Assembly (NCBI RefSeq): GCF_034190915.1
Contig: NW_026947485.1
Span: 51,133,019 to 51,197,018 of the forward strand
Direction of reading: 5' to 3'
Source: Cavia porcellus
Taxonomy: Eukaryota > Chordata > Mammalia > Rodentia > Caviidae
Length of the DNA stretch: 64,000 nucleotides
Shown: positions 11,076-23,400 of the stretch, piece by piece
How positions within the stretch are numbered: the first letter of the stretch is position 1
How the letters are laid out: the number at the start of each line of letters is the position of its first letter
Program-made: the position numbers and the translations under genes
The notes under the pieces: model-generated
What the model was told of the DNA's origin: nothing
What the model saw: only the letters and a program-made list of their open reading frames with translations
The model's database searches: none

Positions 11076-13659
11076 ACTATCACAATAGTTGAAAAATAGC
11101 CTTTGATAATAGTCATTTGTCATCCAGACTCCATCCCATGGCAACACTTATTAGATAATCTTGTAAAAAATGAATAGGCATGAAAATCTGGGATAGAATG
11201 TGATTCAAGACATTACTGTGTAAAAGATCAGTTTAAACTGGGGACTGTCAACATTGCACTGATCCTTATACTGTTTTCAGTTTTAGGAAATAGAATCTAT
11301 TGCTTTATTATTTCTTCATGCCAATAAGTATAACTGCCTATTCACCAAACCCTATAACATCATGTTTTCTTCCCAATTCTTCACTTATGGTCACTATGAT
11401 TACCTTCACTTCATATATGAAGGAACTCAGATCAGACATTTGTAAGTAACTTTTTCTGGGACATATAACTAGGAAGTTGTGTTGAAATTCAAGCATTGGG
11501 CATAAAGAAGATAATTTCATAAATTTAACCTGAATGGTATACTCGTGATTAAAAAGAGCTGCTCAAGCATATTTCTATCTTGTTTTCAATGTCTCATGCA
11601 TAAATAAAGAACTATCCTCAGTTTCCCACATAAGTCATGCCTTTGCCTATAGATTATTTTAGAGTTCTGCATATTTTAAAAATAAAAATGGTAGCCAAAT
11701 GGAATTAAAGAATTTAAAACTAGTTTTTAAGCCCTTTGATAAGGTCTTGTGGAATGTGTTGGAGATCAAATGAAGTATAAGTTAAAAGAAGCATTGATTT
11801 TCCTAGTTACCCCATAGAACTTTCTTCCATTGGATAAGTAGTACATTTGTATAGTCATAACATCAGAACACTATATCAACTTCAAAGCATTTCTAATATT
11901 TTTGAATGATAGTTTACTTTACGGACATAGTAAAATAACAGGTATGGCTAAGCATATAACTGGCCCAAAGAAATATAATGAAACTGTCAGTCTTCTATAA
12001 ATATTTTGTGAAAAGATATTAGAAAATTATTTCTTATAAATCTTTGAATATACTTGCTGATCTAAGCAGAAATGTTTTTTGTAGAATCAATGAGTTAGAG
12101 ATGTGAGTCTCAATGAACAAGTTACAGAGTCTAAAACTCATATCCAATACAATTTTATTTACAAAGGCCATGTTAAGTATTTTTGGAAAGCAAGAATAGG
12201 TATATTACTGTAGAAGGAAATGCCATTGAATTTTGTGGAAAAACATTTTCCAAATGGATGTTCTACATAATTTTTAAAACTGGAAAATTAATAAAAACAC
12301 ATTAATCTAAAATTTTGTCTCATAAATAAGTTCCAGTGTGAATGTCTGTTAAAGGTACTTTCAGATGTGTCATAATGTTTATGAATGGAAATAGGATGGT
12401 GAGATGATTGTTAGCTAATTTTCTTAGCCAATCCTCTCCTCCTCCTTTGTTTAAACAGTACTTATAATATAATATACATAGTCATTCATAGTAATGAGTG
12501 ATTTAAAAGAATGACTTCTTGTCTGTAAAGAAAAAAGTAAACTATCACTATGGAAAAAAGTGGCTTCAGTTTTTATGATGTAAGGTCTAAAACCACAGCT
12601 GAACATGTTTTTTCTTCAAACTTCAGTCTTTGCCAACCAATCTTTGAGATAATTCTATCCTGAAGTGCAAATTTGTAAGCTCTACTGTGCTTTGTAAGCT
12701 CTAACTGTGCTCATCATTATTTTCTTGATAAGCTCTCAGATCTTTTGCAAAGCCTCTTCTAGGTTGTGATACTCATTCAATTATACAAAACAGAAAACTG
12801 TCTTTGATAAATATCAATAGCATTCATATTATTTCCTCAGTGCATAGACAGCTGGCATGTTTGCACTGTAAAAAATGAAGGGCTCTATCTTGATGTGAAG
12901 ATATCTGGCTTATATTTTATTAACAATCTTATGTGCCACATTATTCCAAGTTGACTTTGAGTTTGCTTATTAACAACGCTACTATTCCTATTGCTATTAG
13001 TTAGAAGGAAGAAATCAGAATTGTAATAGAAAGTTCTAAATACATACAGTATAGTAAACTGGCTTAACCTTTACTTAGGATATGCATGTATGTATTCAGT
13101 GTTTATCATTAAGTATTTTTTACTTTAGAGCACTTGGCTTTTAAAGCCTCTTTATTGAAGTAATTTTAAAATTTTTTCTTTTATTTGTCTGCATCTACAA
13201 ATGAACAAAGTTTGTAAGATTATATAAACAAACTCAGAAAAAAATCCAATTATATTCACTGATGGTGAATGCTGGTTAACCACACTGCCACTTTTTTTCC
13301 CATGATTGTGGGGATCTTGACATAATATGGCCAGAGGCAACCTCAGACTTTCCCTCGAATAGGGTTCTAGAAAGCCACAAACAGCCAGACAGGAATGGTG
13401 AGGAGAGAAAAGCAATCCAAGATGAATAGGTCCAAACAGATAGAACAAAGCCTCTCATGATCCAGCAGTTCCTCATTGTATCTATATCTCTAGCCAAAAC
13501 AGATATACTCTTAAATTAAGTTGAAGTAAATGAGTCCTTTGCTTGTAAAAGTAAATAGATAAGATCCCCCAGAAATTATGTTCATTTTTCTAAATTTTCT
13601 TGTACTCCCAGAATCAGAGAAATTATATCCTCATATTATGCAATAATTTTTGGAAAGGG
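11076..13659. other. AT-rich non-coding stretch
   Basis: Apart from an MIR fragment, nothing was recognised. Two overlapping minus-strand frames at 13,152-13,497 (98 and 73 codons) share the same bases in different frames. They resemble no protein I know and are probably chance. Confidence 0.45.
11385..11505 (+). mobile_element. MIR SINE fragment
   Basis: It follows the MIR core order: 'atgaaggaactcagatcag' (for the family's 'gaggaaactgaggctcag'), then 'gtaagtaact', then 'ggacatataactaggaagt' and 'gaaattcaagc'. It is ancient and diverged. Confidence 0.55.
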
Positions 13660-13956
13660 AAGTTAGCAAGGGCTCTGCCCTCAGGAATTCCCTCCCACAA
13701 GAAGTGTGACCTTGCAGCTGAAGGACAGGGTCATCAGAGGAAATCTGTGGCAACTTTTCAATAGGTCAGGGAAGCTCAACCTGACCTACTGGGTACTTTT
13801 CTGTGGAAGAACTGGGCTGGTTAAGAATAGATATGAACTGTGTGGCAGCCAAGCCACAAATGAGTTCTTCATGACATACTAATTCATTTTAGGTGCTTTT
13901 TCTCTGTAACTTACATATCCTTGGTTGTAAATTTCACTGGTGGCCCCAACAGTTGA
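13660..13956 (+). mobile_element. Putative LTR-like repeat
   Basis: The segment is more GC-rich than its flanks. It has an LTR-like end, with 'tttttctctgtaacttac', 'ccttggttgtaaattt' and a terminal 'ggtggccccaaca'. I cannot place it in a named family and saw no terminal duplication, so the call rests on general LTR appearance. Confidence 0.35.
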
Positions 13957-14229
13957 CAATACCTATTAAGTCTGAGAGTTATTTATTTGTATGCATGTGA
14001 AAGGAGTAAGAAAAAGACTACAGTACCTGACTAGAGTACCTTTTTTGACTATAATACCTGACCTACACCAAAACATCCAATCCAGCCTAGTATACCATAT
14101 GCAAGTGTTAGGCCTATAATTTTCACCAAGAGTAAAATGTTTCCTATTGGGTGCCATAGTATTTTCAACCCAACTAGTATGATGTAAACTCTCAAGGGAT
14201 GGCTATAGGTTGATTGATCTTAAAAACTT

Positions 14230-14900
14230 TCACAATTGAAGTTTTATTAAAATGTCCACAAGTAGTATGAGAAATATATGAGGTTTTCTACATAGAATAT
14301 CAAAAGATAAAAACAATCAGAATTTGAGGATATCTTAAAAATAAAGTGAGTAGATGTAGGTATATAAAAACAATTTCTTAGCAATTGCAACAATTAGAAA
14401 ACATAATAGCAAGAGATATCATTCATAAAAGCAACAAAACATGTTTTATACTTAGGATTAAACAGAAAATGTACAAGACTTTTCTGAGAGGTATTTAAAA
14501 CCTATATAAATAAATTTCTACCCCATATTGTAGTAGAAAAATTCAATATTGTAAAGGTGTTGACAAACATGATTCTCATGTTTCTCAGGTGATTCTCAAA
14601 CATGAGGAAGAAAATATAGCAATGATTAAAAAATTTTTAAAAAATGACGAGGTTCAAAGGTTTGGCCTACTAATAACCAGATGATATATATCTATTAAAA
14701 GAGTGTATTTTGATATAAATGTAGACAACAAAAAATAGAAGAAAAAACTGAAAGCATATAAGAATACAGTTTATAATAAGGGAAGCATCTCCAATTAGTA
14801 AAGGATTTCTCAATAAGTTGTGTTAGGACCAATGGCTAATCTTTTAGGGGGAAATTTAAACTCAGAATTTATATCAGAAGCAAAAAATATATATATATAC
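14230..14900 (+). mobile_element. Old L1 ORF2 fragment
   Basis: The A-rich sense strand contains landmarks of the L1 ORF2 3' half in the right order. 'agcaattgcaacaattaga'-type sequence comes first, then 'attcaatattgtaaaggtg' (family 'caatatcgtgaaaatgg'). 'ttctcaataagttgtgtt' followed by 'ccaatggctaatc' corresponds to the family's 'aataaatggtgctgggaaaactggcta'. It is broken by many stops. The GAS8 retrocopy has landed just downstream. L1-like sequence may resume after it at about 16,270-16,340. Confidence 0.55.
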
Positions 14901-14923
14901 ATAAGACATAATACAGAGAATAA

Positions 14924-15018
14924 CTGTTAAAAACAAGTTATTGGCACGTTGATCTCAGGTCTCAGCTGGTAAACCCAAAGATACCTGGATCAACGCGCCA
15001 ATAACTTGTTTTTAACAG
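14924..15018. repeat. Long near-perfect hairpin (37/36-bp arms, 22-nt loop)
   Basis: The left arm at 14,924-14,960 is the reverse complement of the right arm at 14,983-15,018, except for one A/C mismatch and one single-base bulge. The outer 24 bp, from 'ctgttaaaaacaag' inwards, pair without interruption. The loop is 14,961-14,982. The hairpin abuts the 5' side of the GAS8 retrocopy. It matches no MITE or known miRNA that I can recall. It may be a fold-back scar of the retrocopy insertion. Confidence 0.9.
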
Positions 15019-16088
15019 AGGTGTGGGCTTGCTGCAGGGACGTGAGCAGGGTGCATCCTGCGAATCCAGAAGGACTGGCCTGGGTGTCCAGGAGCGCCAA
15101 GGAAGTCACCAAGATGCGAGAGGGGCAAGTTCGAGAAACTGAGGCCAAGTATAAAAAAGATGATGAAGGTGCCTAGCTTGATCCGCGAAGGAAGACTGAC
15201 ATCCATGAGAAAAAACGACCAGATCAGCAGCACACTGATGCAGCGCCACCGAGAGGCCTCCAATGATGTCGAGAACCGCTACAGCGACATTTCGCTCAAC
15301 AAACGGCCCTCATCAGCTCCCTCAGGAACAAAGGAGGACGCGTACCTGCAGAACAGAGCCAGGCAGGGCCTCTCCAGAAGGCCCGAGATGGCCCATACGC
15401 AAAGGAAGCTCGGGAACAATGAAAGGGAAAATCGTATGCTGGTGGGCACGACAGAACATTTAAAGGTTACCGAGAAGGAGCTGAAGGACCTGCAGTGGGA
15501 GCAGGAGGTGCCGGAGGAGCACTTCAGCAAGGCGAACCGAGCAGGATGAACTGCGCCCCCCGAGGTTCCTGGCGGCTGTCAGGGACCTGTACTGTGGAGG
15601 AAGGTCGGTTTGGGGAAGCTGCTGCGGGAGCGCTGGCCCTGAGCGCTGCGGTGGGGAAGGGGAAGTGCAGCGCAGGGAGGTCCTGGCAGCCTCCAACCGG
15701 GACCCTGTAGAGTGTCTCACAAGGTGTTTTGGCATCCAAGAACATCACCATCAAGGACCTACAGTGTGAGATGGCCTGGTCTGCAAGGGCCTCAACCAAC
15801 GACCTGCTGGGCCCATCAGGCAAATCTGCTGGCCTTAGGACCCCTTCTGATGGGGTAGATATCAGGCAAATCTGCTGGCCTTGAGGACCCCTTCTGATGG
15901 GGTAGATGCTGGGCCAGGGCCCCGCAGGACCTGTTAAGACACCAAAAAAGCCTCCAAGCCTGCCTAGCATCACTGTCCAACTGATAACCCTTTTACACCA
16001 AGGCTGCAAGTTTTTGTTTTTCAGGGTTAATCATCAGCAAGTAAAGTTTTCCATGGTTTGCTAAAATCAATCAATCAATAAATAAATG
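15019..16088 (+). pseudogene. GAS8: Processed pseudogene of GAS8 / DRC4, 5'-truncated
   Basis: GAS8 (DRC4) is a coiled-coil subunit of the nexin-dynein regulatory complex of motile cilia. Several conserved stretches are recognisable in different frames: a QVRETEAKY-like stretch near 15,125-15,155, ISSTLMQRH near 15,225, LKVTEKELKDLQWEQEV at 15,460-15,510, EVLAASNRDP near 15,677, KNITIKDLQ at 15,738 and a GQGPAGPV-like end near 15,912. They follow the order of the parent protein without introns, as in an mRNA copy. The frame is broken by shifts, stops and deletions. A 46/47-bp tandem duplication at 15,815-15,907 repeats the segment matching KLLAFGIPLDNV. The 5' part of the coding sequence is missing; 15,019-15,094 I could not align. 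The 3' end is an impure A-rich tail at 16,064-16,088. GC content is well above that of the flanks. It cannot encode a functional protein. The identification rests on remembered GAS8 motifs; the assignment is fairly secure, the exact ends are not. Confidence 0.82.
15815..15907 (+). repeat. 46/47-bp tandem duplication inside the GAS8 pseudogene
   Basis: Two adjacent copies (15,815-15,860 and 15,861-15,907) differ only by one inserted G ('ccttaggacc' against 'ccttgaggacc'). This near-identity shows the duplication is recent relative to the decay of the pseudogene. Confidence 0.95.
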
Positions 16089-16833
16089 ACGTATTTTAAG
16101 AAAATATAGAAATAATTTTATGACTAGAGATGAGGAACTATTTTTTATGAAATATGCAAAACATAAATCATATAAGAAAATATTTTTGTATGTAAAACCT
16201 TGGCCTCAAAATGTTTTTTGTGAGGCAATTGTAAAATTTAAAATGATGAATTACAGACTACAAATTATTTATAACATACCTTAAAGAATCACAGTAATCA
16301 AAGGGTGTATACATAGGCATAAATGAAACACACGGCCAATTAAAAGAAAAAGGAAGATAAAAAGGACTATTTACAGAAGAAGTACATTTGACTAAAATGT
16401 ATTTAAATAGTATTATTTACCAAATTGTAAAGCAAGCATAATCTTTGACCTTCAATCTACTTTTAAGAATCTGTTCTATCACTAGCACTAACATATGTTT
16501 ACAGTGATAACCTGTGTGATAAGTAGAAACAAACGGAGAGAGTAAACCAACTAGCGAATATTCCATTATTATAACCAGATCTCTCCATACATTGTTAGAA
16601 AGTTCAAACTAAGTAAAAAGGAGTTATAACATGGTAGAATCCTATGTAGATTATATGTATGTATATATATGCATACATGTATATAATTGGTTATTATTTT
16701 ACACCATTGCTGTTGGATGAATAGTCTTTTCCTTAAAAATAAAAATTGTGTTTATTTAAGGTATACAACACACTACTCCTTGAATGGGTCAGTCAAGCAA
16801 ATTAATATATCCATCTTCTCACATTTTTTAGCA

Positions 16834-16877
<44 letters not shown>

Positions 16878-19099
16878 CACGTGCGAGCAGTGAGGGGACC
16901 AGAAGTCTATTCTGTTTAGTATAAAGGGTAAGTCTAGAGACCTTGTGGATCGACTCTACTATGAGAAAACATTCGTGTTTCATGTTGAACTGAAATACTA
17001 TCAGTGCATTCAGGGAAGGCTAGAATAATGGCTCAGATTTTTCCTTACATGATAAAGAATTGTGTCAAGACAGGAGTGAGAAACACATGTCCATGCTAAC
17101 TTGGTTTGGACCCCTCTGTACCTTCATATATCTTGACTGTAGGCTCTGCAGACAATTTTTCTTCTGTCAGAGGTGTCAAATGGGTATAAGGGAAATTCCG
17201 TAATATTATTCAGATCTTTGTTATGTGAAAACCACATTGTTGAAAAAGATCATAGATATGATCTGTTCGAACTCCCATACTTCACATAGAATCCTGATTT
17301 TTGAGATGACAGGGAAACTTTAATGGGAATTCCATATTTCTCTTGCTTGAGTCATATCCCTGCACCTAGAAACCTGGCATAACTATATCACTGAGAAATC
17401 AAATAGGACAATACTACTTTCTCAGTTTTTAAATCAACAATATCATAAAATGAAGATAACTGTATTTTAAAAAGTAATAAACATTTTGCATTTTATAGCA
17501 AATATTATCTGATGATCCACAAAAAATAATTTCCAATTTCACTTTGATTCTCTGTTTTGAGACTTCTGCCCAATTTTTAACTGCACACTTTATCTCTGTT
17601 GGTCCTACCACTATAAGAGTAGTAGATGCACTTAAGCTATGATCTAGTCTGTTAATCAGACTCTGTGTCCCTGGGCCCTTCAAAAGTTCACAGATCTCCC
17701 AAGACATTGACAGGGACAAGTCAGAAATCTTGCTTTGCTATTTGGTGACTTTTGTCCTGATAGACTACTTTGCATTGCAAAATACCTTTGGTTAGAGTCT
17801 TATTTGCATTTAGCTAAACTATATCTTCATTCTTGGATATGAGTCCACATAAGGAGACTGCTTTCCCACTTCTAGGACTCCACTGTCCCCTGGCCTATTG
17901 TGGAATGAACTCTTGAGTGTCTAAACTCTGCAGTGTCTTTCACTTGGTTTTCAGCTGAGAAGTTGACACAGTGCCAAGCTGTGACTTTGCTCTTTGTAGC
18001 TCCAAGCTAGCTGCTCCTGGGCACAGTGTTGCATTCTTCTCCCTGAGTTTAGTAAGCTGCAGATCTCCACCAGGCCTCTTGTGATATGAGAAAATTAGAC
18101 AAATGACTACTTCAAGGTCTCACATCATTCTAATATCTGCAAGAGTCCACATGAAAACAAGGTCAGTGGAGTCTAGGATCCAATACCAGTGTTATAACTT
18201 TCAATTTCTAAAACTTCATGTACAAACGGAACTAACATGATGGAAATGATGTGTACCTTTCTAAAGTTACATTATTTTTGTGTCTTTGTAAGGAGAGGAA
18301 ACACTCCCCTACTGATTGCCAGTGAATGAGGGAGCAGAGCGGATCTGAAGTCAGAGGTGCCACTGAGCACCAGCATCTATAGCCTTGTTTGTTGTATGTG
18401 GCCCAGAGAAATACACCTTTTGTTTATGTTTCTAAATGTTCCTTTTATCTCTAGACAAAAGTGTACAGAGGAAGTTGCCAAAATTAGTACACATTTTGGG
18501 CCTGGGCCATGGTTAAACTTAGTTGTAAAAGAGATCAAAGACTTTCCATTCTGATCCAAATAGCTGCAGCCCAGCAGCAGAATTGTGGCAACATGAAGCG
18601 AGTGAACACTTTCTTACTTGGGACGTCTAAGCCACGCCTTGCAGGGTGAAAGACACTGAAAGAAGCAGCACGCATGTCCACTTTTGAGATGACCACGTGC
18701 CTCCTAGGATTTGATGGAAAGATGCTTAGTTAGTGGGAAACTCCAAGCAGACAGCCTCCAGGAAGGGTTGAACAATATTTCTCCTCTTCCAGGACAAGCA
18801 GGACTTAACTTTTCCATGATGTTGCCATGCTTCTTTTAGGTGAAAGCAAAGAGTTGAAGAGTCCTTTTTGCAGCTCCCTTTTCTTCCCTTTTTAATACTG
18901 CTTTCGGATTCTGAGCTTTCCAGAGCCTAAGGCCAGCGTCCTTATGGAAAGTAGCTAAGACAGAAGCAGAAGACCTTTGGGCTCTGGGCATGAATAGGGT
19001 TGGTTCCTGAAATTGTTCATGATCCAAACCAAAACACTGGTGAGTGAAAGCTCACATTTAGTAACTAAACCAGATAACTGACAAATTGGAATTTATGGT
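16089..19099. other. Non-coding stretch, no gene seen
   Basis: AT-rich, possibly L1-derived sequence lies at 16,100-16,650, with an L1-like 'acagtaatcaaagg' near 16,290. There are AT-dinucleotide patches at 16,650-16,690 and a TG microsatellite at 16,835-16,876. From 17,000 onward the sequence looks unique, with no recognisable exon. Confidence 0.45.
16835..16876. repeat. (TG)n microsatellite
   Basis: About 20 uninterrupted TG units. The short frame that spans it is an artefact. Confidence 0.95.
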
Positions 19100-20450
19100 T
19101 ATCCTACACGTTAGGGATCATTTGATTTCTGCCACCCAAATCTATTAATTTTTTGCTGTACATCCTGGATATTTTCTAATAATTTCCTTACATTATTACA
19201 GATAATCATTTTCTTCTCCTGAAAGCAAACCTAGTAATAAGGAAAAAAAAATGTTCTTACTGCTTAGAACACGGGCCTCTTGTCAAATAATATAGCTCCA
19301 GAATAGATTTTGTTTCAAAGAAATGTTCTGTACAAATTTTTTAAAGAAGTCTTTCAAATGGACAATTTTTTAGGATGCCACCACCCATTACTTACAAAGA
19401 ACGCCTTGAAAGGAGAGCAGCAACACCTCAGGCCATTTCAGCAAAGACATGTACATTCAGTACCCTCAGCACAAAACGCGCCATTGTAGCCACACTCAAT
19501 TATTTTTTGCATCTAATGTAATTTTGTCTGTAAACTGTAGTTGCATTGCCGTGTTTCCTTTCTGTTTGTTTTGCTACTTCCTTTCTAAATATTTTGCATC
19601 ATTCTGGAGATTTTCCCAGGTTGTGGTCTGCTTGCTGAAAGGTTGCATTCCTCTGATTTGTGGCATTAAACTGTTGCCATGGCAGGGGATGTTTACCATG
19701 GGGAACACTCTACAAGATGGCAATTCCAACCTCCTTTTCTCCTCTCTTCCACATGCCCAGCTATTCTGAGACAGCAGCCCAGATATGGCTTTCTTTACTC
19801 ATGAACTACATTCCTGGAGCATGAACTTTACTTTGCTCTGCTTTCAAGATAGGGAAATATTTGGTTCTGTTTATTTCTTTCAAACTGGGCAGTACCCTCT
19901 TGACTGTTATGACTCATTCATTTGTCAGGGCTGGAATCTCCGAACAGTTTAGCTCCAGGTAAATCACATAGCTCAAATTTGCAAAATAAAAACGCCACAG
20001 AGGACAAATCGTGACCCGCAAGGCCATCCACTTGACAGAGGCCTCTGTGGACCATGAGAATTATTTTCCAGGAGAAGAAAAGCTTAGTCAGAACCTGACA
20101 AGTCTTCCTCCCTCACATTCCTGCAGAGGAACCAGCCTGGGGAAAGATAAGAGCACAGGGTAGACACCCTGATTATGCCCACCTTTTTATTTGTTAAACA
20201 TGGAAATTGACTTCATTCAATTAATAAGCGCAGGAAACAGTTTTTGTTTTCTCTTTGTAGGAAAACATGAAGTAATGGTTTTATCTTAATTTGTCAGGCA
20301 TTGCCCAAGAGACTACAGCCGTGTGGGCTGGTGGCCAAAAACTTGCTCTAAGGCCCAAGTATTAACACCCAGATATAAAAAGAATGCTAATTGATTTTCC
20401 AGCTGAAAAATAATAAGGGAGGTGTGCCAGAAATTTTTTGTGCCATGGAA
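19100..20450. other. Repeat-poor block, candidate conserved non-coding sequence
   Basis: This stretch carries no repeat I can recognise, which is unusual in this window. It contains many compact mixed-composition motifs, such as 'gttgccatggcag' near 19,674, 'aattaataagcg' near 20,219 and scattered CpGs. A 106-codon frame at 19,449-19,769 has no recognisable domain and no clear coding signature. It may be a regulatory element, but I have only the absence of repeats as evidence. Confidence 0.35.
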
Positions 20451-23400
20451 ACCCCAAGTTTATACAATAGTACCTGATTGCAATCTGGGGGCTCCATTTG
20501 TGCTCATACTAGAGCTAAACAAAGGAAGGTGTTTCGCTCGTCTGCCTTTGTAGAAGGCTCCTGCGCCAGATCTCAGCTTGGTGTTGCAGCAGGCTTCCCA
20601 CAGTCTTCCTGCCAAATCTCCAAGTTTTTTCCTGGCTTCCATTCAGGAAAGTACAGCTCCGTCCAAAGCATGGAAAGTTAAAAAGGCCTCGCTTGGATAC
20701 ACTGAAATATATACAAACACTGCTTGACGTATGGAGAGGACTGGTTCTGCACGGGCTGCTGCTGCTGCCGGCATCCTGAGGAAACAGAACACAAGATTTT
20801 TAAAAGACACTTTGGTTAAGAGCTTGAGATATTAGCTGGAGGAAGAAAATCATTCAAATTTTTTGAAAAAGCAAATTCAGCATTCTTTTTAATTTTAATC
20901 ATTGCCTCTTCATTGTCTTATTAGTAAAATGTTAACCAACATTCAAGATATAAATCAGGTGAGGAGACTGGACTGGGTCATCTCGGGCCATCTCTAATGG
21001 CAGCCTGTGTTTGGCATTTCTAGAGTATATGAGAGAGAGCTACAGGTTTTTATTATCCTTAACTCCCTGGGAGTTAGCTGGGGTGAGACTCAGGCTGTGG
21101 AGCCATTGGTGCAGTGAGGTGCAGGGTTCGTGCACCGCTGCATAATTGCTCACTGGCAGCTTTTTCTGTAGCTTGCTTCTGTGACTGTAGGACCACCTCA
21201 CTCATGGGAATGTGTCTGCAGTGAAAGGATTCTCTAACAGTTGCAACCCTGTTCTTGATAGTTATGGTTAATATCACTGAAGAATATACAGTATTTAAAT
21301 AATTTTACTTGTAATGCTTTTTGAATTGTGGATAATATTAAAATACATTAACTAACCTGACACCAACCATGTTCACAGGCAATGGCTATACCGTGTGTGT
21401 ATAACTAAGTCAAAAGTTTTTATAAAAAAAAGAACGATGTTGGTAAGTAAAATAGAACATATTCTGAAAACAACTGCTTCTGTTTCATTTGGGAAGCCTT
21501 TCAAATCACTCCAGAGCCCTTTGGTTTCTCAGGGTCATTTGCACTGCTCTTACTATGTTCATGAAATAAAATAGACATAAAGGTTCAGAAGCTAGGTGAT
21601 GACTGAACTGGAATCAGAAAAGGAGGTACTCTTTTTTTGTCCTTTGTCTTTTTTTTTTTTTTTAATTTCAGGAAGCAGAGACCCACTCAGTGCATTCAAA
21701 ATAAAAATAATGTATGGTAAATCTGGGGACCAAGAAAAAGCCTTGATGTGAACTACAAACCTATCAGACTCTCGGCAGATCTCTCTGACTCTTAGGGCCA
21801 TATACAGTTCCTTTGACTCTTTCCCAGGAATATCTGCTTTCATGCTTCCCTTTTCTTTCTGCTTTACCAGTTTAGCTTAACTATCCCCAAACTACCGAAT
21901 TAGACATAAGAAAGTGTTACCAAATTTCAAGTGCATTACCCATTGCTTCTAGTACTTGATATCACCTCTCTTTCCATTTACCCAGGGTGGTTGGGTGGTG
22001 TACAGCTATCCAAGTCCACTCACACTGCAGAATGTAGGTGGAGACAGTGCAGAGGAAGGCAATGGGGGTAAGCAGGCACTCCAGAAGAGTCCCCACATGC
22101 AATTATGCTCTGCCTCAGAAAGTCCCTGAGGACATGGAATAGGCTTTGTTTAACCCACCTCCATCACAGTGTTTCAGACTGCTGTTCAGCTACCATGGTG
22201 ATTCTGAACCTTGACCCACATTAGAAAAATTTTGATAGAACTTCTGTATCTAGTTCTCTGCCTCACCACCACTACTAGTGATTCTGAATTTCACAGGTGG
22301 GTGTATGGACCAGACAGAAAGATCTGCTAGGCTTTCCAGGACAAGATTCGTCATACTGAGGTCACTGAGTACACAGAGTCACTGAGAGCATGATCGCTGT
22401 GGGTAAAGAAGCGATCACCCTTGAAACTGAAAACATCATGGATATGGAAGAGCTGTGGAAAAAGCTTGGAATATTTGCTTAGTGTTTTATCTATGCAAGA
22501 TTTTCTTTTATTAGTCAATACATCTTCAAAATATTGTCTTGCTCCTGGATTCTATAAAACCAGGAACTTTTCAGATTTAGGAACATTCAAGAAATGAGAG
22601 TAAATTTTGCTGCAGGCAATTCAGAGGGCCGTTAGGATGACAGTTTCAGTGTTTGATAAATCTGAACTGGGTCAATTTTGTCTGCAGAATGGCAGAGAGC
22701 TGACTCACTGCAGCATTATTCAGAGCTGCTCATTCCATGTGTTTTTTACACTAATCTTTGTTGTCACCACACTTTGTCTTAGGTGTTAAAACCGCCAGAC
22801 ATCATTCATTGGTTGGTGCATCGCTTGGTGGAATAGTTTCTGGAGTTCTTTAATATGGTCAGTGAATCCAAGTGGATTATTTCAAGCTTTTGAACAAATT
22901 GGCTTAACTTCTGGTTCCTGAAAGAATAGCACTGCCTTGCCTGTCTCTGAGACACTCTTGAGATATTTCTTAACGATCTTTGCGTGACCAGCCATCCTAA
23001 TCTTTTGAACATATTTGACACTAATTTAATTCTTGTGTAGACTGTAGAGCATGGATTTTTATATCTACAGTATTATGTCAATTTTGTTTCTCTAAGAGGG
23101 TATTTTGTTAAGACACCTGCAATAAAACAAGTAGCACTGACCTCTTTGGCATAGGATCTTGAGGGAGAGCAGAGTGAAAGATATCTTTACCAATTTTTGA
23201 TACAGAATAATCAAACTGAATTTCCTTTTTCTGTGGCACTGACCACATTCAGTACTGATACTTTGTTATCTTATCCTGGACTCTGGATAGGAGGACTCTT
23301 GTTTGGATTTTCCACCATGTGTCAAATCAGCACCTGAGATCAAAATGTAAATTGCAATGCTAGTTCTTAAGATTCCTCTCGATAGTAAGTTATCAGCTTT

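Noticed and set aside
15160..15549. 129-codon plus-strand frame as a possible functional short GAS8-like protein
   Set aside because: It does contain GAS8-derived coiled-coil sequence, but the frame is only a fragment between frameshifts, starts at an internal methionine, and the copy has pseudogene lesions on both sides.
15524..16009. 161-codon minus-strand frame over the GAS8 pseudogene
   Set aside because: It is antisense to the recognisable GAS8 coding order and includes the tandem duplication, with no domain of its own.
19449..19769. 106-codon frame as a possible exon
   Set aside because: There is no recognisable domain, no convincing splice sites and no codon-use signal visible by eye.
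22806..23021. Minus-strand 71-codon frame and a lysine-rich stretch in another frame, as a possible retrocopy
   Set aside because: I could not match either frame to a protein family. With stops on both sides, chance is the simplest explanation.
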